In this document: piece by piece, positions 61,336 through 64,000 of the stretch | Layout: every line of letters starts with the position of its first letter | Numbering within the stretch: position 1 is the first letter of the stretch | Assembly: GCA_900537185.1 (NCBI GenBank) | Contig: LS999828.1 | Coordinates: forward strand, 124,001-188,000 | Origin: Cytophagales bacterium Alg240-R148 | GTDB lineage: Bacteria; Bacteroidota; Bacteroidia; Cytophagales; Cyclobacteriaceae | Direction of reading: 5' to 3' | Length of the DNA stretch: 64,000 bases | Notes under the pieces: model-generated | The model's input: the letters and a program-made list of their open reading frames with translations, nothing else | Database searches by the model: none | Told to the model about the DNA's origin: nothing | Position numbers and translations under genes: made by a program

Positions 61336-62085
61336 TTATACTAAGTAAAAGAAGGTAAAAACAAATACCCATACAAGGTCAACAAAGTGCCAGTAAAGGC
61401 CAACCTTCTCCACCATTTCGTAGTGTCCTCTTCTTTCATAGACCCCTGTTACTGTGTTGTAATACACAATGTAGTTCAACACCACTCCACTAAAAACGTG
61501 GGTACCATGGAAGCCTGTAATGAAAAAGAAAAGCGCTGCAAAATTGGAAGGACCGTATTCATTGAAAGTAAGATTAGCACCGAAAAAATCACCAATGCCA
61601 TCTCCTGTTAAATCTAAACCATTCTCCGTTCCATGAATAAAATGAGACCATTCCCAAGCCTGACAACCTAAGAACGTTATACCACCTACTAGGGTCCATA
61701 ACATCCATTTTTCTACTGCCTTTTTATCCATTCTTTGCCCAGCTTCTACCGCTAGTACCATGGTTACTGAACTTAAAATTAGAACAAAGGTCATAATTCC
61801 CACAAATACCAAAGGAGCAGATACACCATGTAAAAACGGCACCGCCTGGAATACTTCTTCCGGTATCGGCCAATATTCTCGAGAGAAAGCAAACTCTCCC
61901 ATCGTTTCGGCATCAAACGCCAAGTGACGGAAACGTATCATACCGTAGGTAATCAACAAACCGGAAAAAGTAAAAGCATCAGAAAGAAGGAAAAACCACA
62001 TCATTAGTTTTCCATAGCTCGCCTTCATAGGAGATTGTCCCCCACTCCAAATGCTGTCTTTTTTAATTGCTGTAACAGATGACAT
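61336..62085 (-). CDS. Cytochrome c oxidase subunit III family protein, long form
   Basis: Membrane protein of 249 residues with seven helices. Signatures are KLMMWFFLLSDAFTFSGLL, GCQAWEWSHFI, FFITGFHGTHVFSGVVL and VGLYWHFVDLVWVFVFTFFYLV; the latter two are the conserved subunit III elements. It is one of two subunit III-type proteins in tandem, with the shorter form 17 bases upstream. Both are typically found together in Bacteroidetes caa3-type oxidase operons. Part of the inner-membrane terminal oxidase; the catalytic subunits are expected outside the window. Confidence 0.88.
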   Translation of the reverse strand: MSSVTAIKKDSIWSGGQSPMKASYGKLMMWFFLLSDAFTFSGLLITYGMIRFRHLAFDAETMGEFAFSREYWPIPEEVFQAVPFLHGVSAPLVFVGIMTFVLILSSVTMVLAVEAGQRMDKKAVEKWMLWTLVGGITFLGCQAWEWSHFIHGTENGLDLTGDGIGDFFGANLTFNEYGPSNFAALFFFITGFHGTHVFSGVVLNYIVYYNTVTGVYERRGHYEMVEKVGLYWHFVDLVWVFVFTFFYLV

Positions 62086-62102
62086 AAACTATTTTTTTCA
62101 AT

Positions 62103-62690
62103 TTAAATATTTACAAACAAAAATATAAACAATATCAACCAAAGTCCACCTAAAAAGTGCCAATATGTAGCACACATCTCCATTCTATTGAGGTTCTTAG
62201 AATGAACTTTTGCTTGAAAGGTATTAACAAACACTATTATCAAATATACAATGCCTCCAATCAAGTGGACACCGTGTAATCCTGAAATCACATAAAAAAA
62301 AGATCCCGCTAAATTATCCCCACTAAAATATACCTTCATGGCAACTAGTTCCGTCCATGCATAATATTGCCCAGCCAAAAACAACAAGCCCAAGCCCATA
62401 GTTATGGACATGTATATTTTAAGTGTACTTAAATTATCTTTTTTGGCACTTCTATATGCCAATTGCAGAAATATACTACTCAATACAATGATTCCTGAAG
62501 TAAACCAAAGACTATCCGGCAACTGGTATTCTGCCCAACCAGCCTCGGCTTTGGCTACCAATATTGCACTTAAGTAGGCACCAAATAACATTACTACTGT
62601 TGCCATGAACAACCAAAGATTAAATTTCCTTGGGTCCACCGACATGGGTCTTTTCGGCTGCTCTTGTATCATTTGTGCTTTGGCTTCCAT
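62103..62690 (-). CDS. Cytochrome c oxidase subunit III family protein, short form
   Basis: Membrane protein of 195 residues with five helices, lacking the two N-terminal helices of the long form. It has KFNLWLFMATVVMLFGAYL, YYAWTELVAM, FFYVISGLHGVHLIGGIVYL and CATYWHFLGGLWLILFIFLFV. The tandem arrangement with the long form suggests both are present in the oxidase or that one helps assembly. One base separates it from ctaB. Function assigned from family and position. Confidence 0.86.
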   Translation of the reverse strand: MEAKAQMIQEQPKRPMSVDPRKFNLWLFMATVVMLFGAYLSAILVAKAEAGWAEYQLPDSLWFTSGIIVLSSIFLQLAYRSAKKDNLSTLKIYMSITMGLGLLFLAGQYYAWTELVAMKVYFSGDNLAGSFFYVISGLHGVHLIGGIVYLIIVFVNTFQAKVHSKNLNRMEMCATYWHFLGGLWLILFIFLFVNI

Positions 62691-62691
62691 C

Positions 62692-63582
62692 TTAAATCTT
62701 ATCCAACAAATAGGCTATTTGCACAATAGGCAAATAAATAAACGAACTAAACATTATTTTTAGTGCAGACTTTCTGTTGCCATTTTTCATCAGACTAAAG
62801 GTCTGAGCTAAAAACAACACCCCACATACGGTTACTACCACCGCCGAGTTTATACCAGTTATACCAAATTTTGCTGGCAATAATCCTAGAGGTATTAAAA
62901 ACAACGTGTATATCATTATCTGAATGGCCGTATTAAGATCCTTCCCTCCTCCTGATGGCAAAAGTTTGAATCCAGCCCTTTTGTAATCTTCGTCTGCTAC
63001 CCAAGCAATGGCCCAAAAATGAGGGAATTGCCAGATGAACTGTATACCAAAAATAATAAGTGCTTCGTGGGTAATGGCTCCTGTAGCAGCCGTCCAACCC
63101 AACAATGGTGGCAACGCCCCAGGAATGGCTCCTACAAATACCGCTATCGGGCCCACTCTTTTAAGCGGTGTATATACAAAACTGTACAACACCATAGAAA
63201 CCAATGACAACACGGTTGTCAAAGGATTGGTATAAATGGCCAACAATAAAAGTCCTAAAAAGCCTGTAATGGTACCAAAAGCAAGCGCTTCTTTAACACT
63301 TAATCTTCCTGTTGGCAATGGTCGGTTCATGGTTCTAGACATTAATTTGTCCAAATCCTTTTCAATAATTTGATTGATGGTAATCGATGCGCCTGAGACC
63401 ATAAAACCTCCCAAACAAAGAATCAAAAACTTAGCCCAATCAAAAGCACCAGAATATCCTAATAGGTACCCGAATCCAGAAGAGAAAGCCACAAGAAAAG
63501 ACAAACGGAACTTCAATAGTTCGTAATATGCCTTTGCTTTCGCTCCTACCAACGCCAGTCTACTGGTTGTACTTGTTATCAT
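62692..63582 (-). CDS. ctaB: Protoheme IX farnesyltransferase (heme O synthase)
   Basis: Integral membrane prenyltransferase of 296 residues with about eight or nine helices. It converts heme B to heme O with farnesyl diphosphate. The first Asp-rich motif is NQIIEKDLDKLMSRTMNRPLP (21 residues, key Asn, two Asp and Arg-Thr), and the second loop has VADEDYKRAGFKLLP with Asp/Lys. Order ctaA-ctaB-subunit III is the normal one. Start and stop abut neighbours by one to two bases, so all are in one operon. Confidence 0.92.
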   Translation of the reverse strand: MITSTTSRLALVGAKAKAYYELLKFRLSFLVAFSSGFGYLLGYSGAFDWAKFLILCLGGFMVSGASITINQIIEKDLDKLMSRTMNRPLPTGRLSVKEALAFGTITGFLGLLLLAIYTNPLTTVLSLVSMVLYSFVYTPLKRVGPIAVFVGAIPGALPPLLGWTAATGAITHEALIIFGIQFIWQFPHFWAIAWVADEDYKRAGFKLLPSGGGKDLNTAIQIMIYTLFLIPLGLLPAKFGITGINSAVVVTVCGVLFLAQTFSLMKNGNRKSALKIMFSSFIYLPIVQIAYLLDKI

Positions 63583-63584
63583 TT

Positions 63585-64000
63585 TTATATTACTCTCTTT
63601 CTATTTAACTCAAATAAAATCCTTACCAAAAACCCAAAACTTATTATTGCAAAAAGAAGATGCAGTGGTTGCGCCAGAGCGGGGAGTCCTAGATAAGCCA
63701 AAACCATCCCAGTTACAATTGTAACCCCTACCAATAACAACAATCTTGTTACAAATTTCATTACTGCTGAATTTTCAAGCCTTTTCACATACAAATAAAT
63801 AGCACCATAAATAAGGAGCAATAAAAGCGAAAAAGATCGGTGCACATAAAATTTCATACCTACCAATTCTACCCATTCGGAGCGCCTTAATTGATTCATA
63901 TTTTCTGCTACTTGGTCTACCCCTTCTCGAACTTGAGTTCCTAAAACAATCTGGACCAATAACAAAACGATACCAGCTAAAACCAAACTGTTGAGCAAAC
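63585..64000 (-). CDS. ctaA: Heme A synthase, COX15/CtaA family (5' end outside window)
   Basis: C-terminal part, about 138 codons, of a CtaA/COX15-like protein; the full family is about 340 residues. Four helices are visible. GTQVREGVD near the beginning is the conserved element of the second half. Histidines VHRSFS and LHLLF correspond to the heme ligands of the C-terminal bundle. It hydroxylates heme O to heme A. The ATG at 63998 is probably an internal Met, because the N-terminal half would be missing otherwise. It overlaps no gene and is two bases upstream of ctaB. Confidence 0.85.
   Translation of the reverse strand, partial: LLNSLVLAGIVLLLVQIVLGTQVREGVDQVAENMNQLRRSEWVELVGMKFYVHRSFSLLLLLIYGAIYLYVKRLENSAVMKFVTRLLLLVGVTIVTGMVLAYLGLPALAQPLHLLFAIISFGFLVRILFELNRKRVI

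Noticed and set aside
1-64000. CRISPR arrays, tRNA or rRNA genes, insertion sequences, prophage or toxin-antitoxin modules
   Set aside because: No direct-repeat arrays, cloverleaf-like sequences, transposases, integrases or inverted terminal repeats were seen anywhere in the window.

Overview
The window is AT-rich bacterial chromosome from a member of the Bacteroidota, most likely a Cytophagales-type organism. The support is a PorP/SprF-family type IX secretion protein next to a giant secreted protein with a gliding-type (CHU_C, type B) C-terminal sorting domain, a Y_Y_Y/beta-propeller sensor kinase, promoters of the Bacteroidetes form (TAnnTTTG at -7 with TTG/TTTG near -33), lack of Shine-Dalgarno sequences, and a caa3/aa3-type oxidase assembly cluster in typical Bacteroidetes order. 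No rRNA, tRNA, CRISPR array or insertion sequence was seen. No stretch longer than about 220 bases lacks a gene.

Positions 1-27436 (all minus strand) form one Wzx/Wzy-dependent surface polysaccharide locus, read leftwards from a promoter near 27442-27471. In order of transcription it encodes a UDP-HexNAc 4-epimerase-like SDR, the Wza-like export lipoprotein, the Wzc tyrosine autokinase, a NeuB-NeuC-NeuA nonulosonate cassette, a 2-hydroxyacid dehydrogenase, a GT-B-like protein, two LbH acyltransferases flanking the Wzx flippase, a PAPS-type sulfotransferase, a PIG-L deacetylase, an SDR epimerase, glycosyltransferases around a Wzy polymerase, a fused ADH/Gfo-Idh oxidoreductase, a heparinase II/III-family protein, another glycosyltransferase, and a PglC-PglD-PglE-PglF set for UDP-di-N-acetylbacillosamine synthesis and its loading onto undecaprenyl phosphate. 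Many neighbours overlap by 1-8 bases (often ATGA), implying translational coupling. The likely product is an acidic, sulfated, acylated exopolysaccharide or capsule that starts on diNAcBac and contains a nonulosonic acid.

Positions 27541-41302 hold mixed housekeeping and envelope genes: a penicillin-acylase family Ntn hydrolase coupled to a small membrane protein, a DUF4920 lipoprotein, a GT2/GT39 lipid-linked sugar transfer pair, an operon of an ArsC/Spx-like protein, a TerB-like protein and a polysaccharide deacetylase, an orphan ParA ATPase with a small partner, a YfhO-family membrane protein, a MenC-like enolase-superfamily enzyme, a QueA-type enzyme and a small secreted CarboxypepD_reg-like protein.

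Positions 41346-48563 hold the 1783-residue T9SS cargo protein, the divergent PorP/SprF protein, and an AhpD-like protein closed by a UUCG-loop terminator.

Positions 48593-59187 carry two large membrane histidine kinases on either side of a 1137-residue predicted outer-membrane barrel protein, with no response regulator nearby.

Positions 59223-64000 hold the downstream part of a cytochrome oxidase cluster: heme A synthase (cut by the window edge), heme O synthase, two subunit III-type proteins and subunit IV. After an internal terminator come a SCO-like protein lacking its copper cysteines, a DUF420/CtaM-like protein, a CxxC membrane protein and a DUF983 zinc-ribbon protein.
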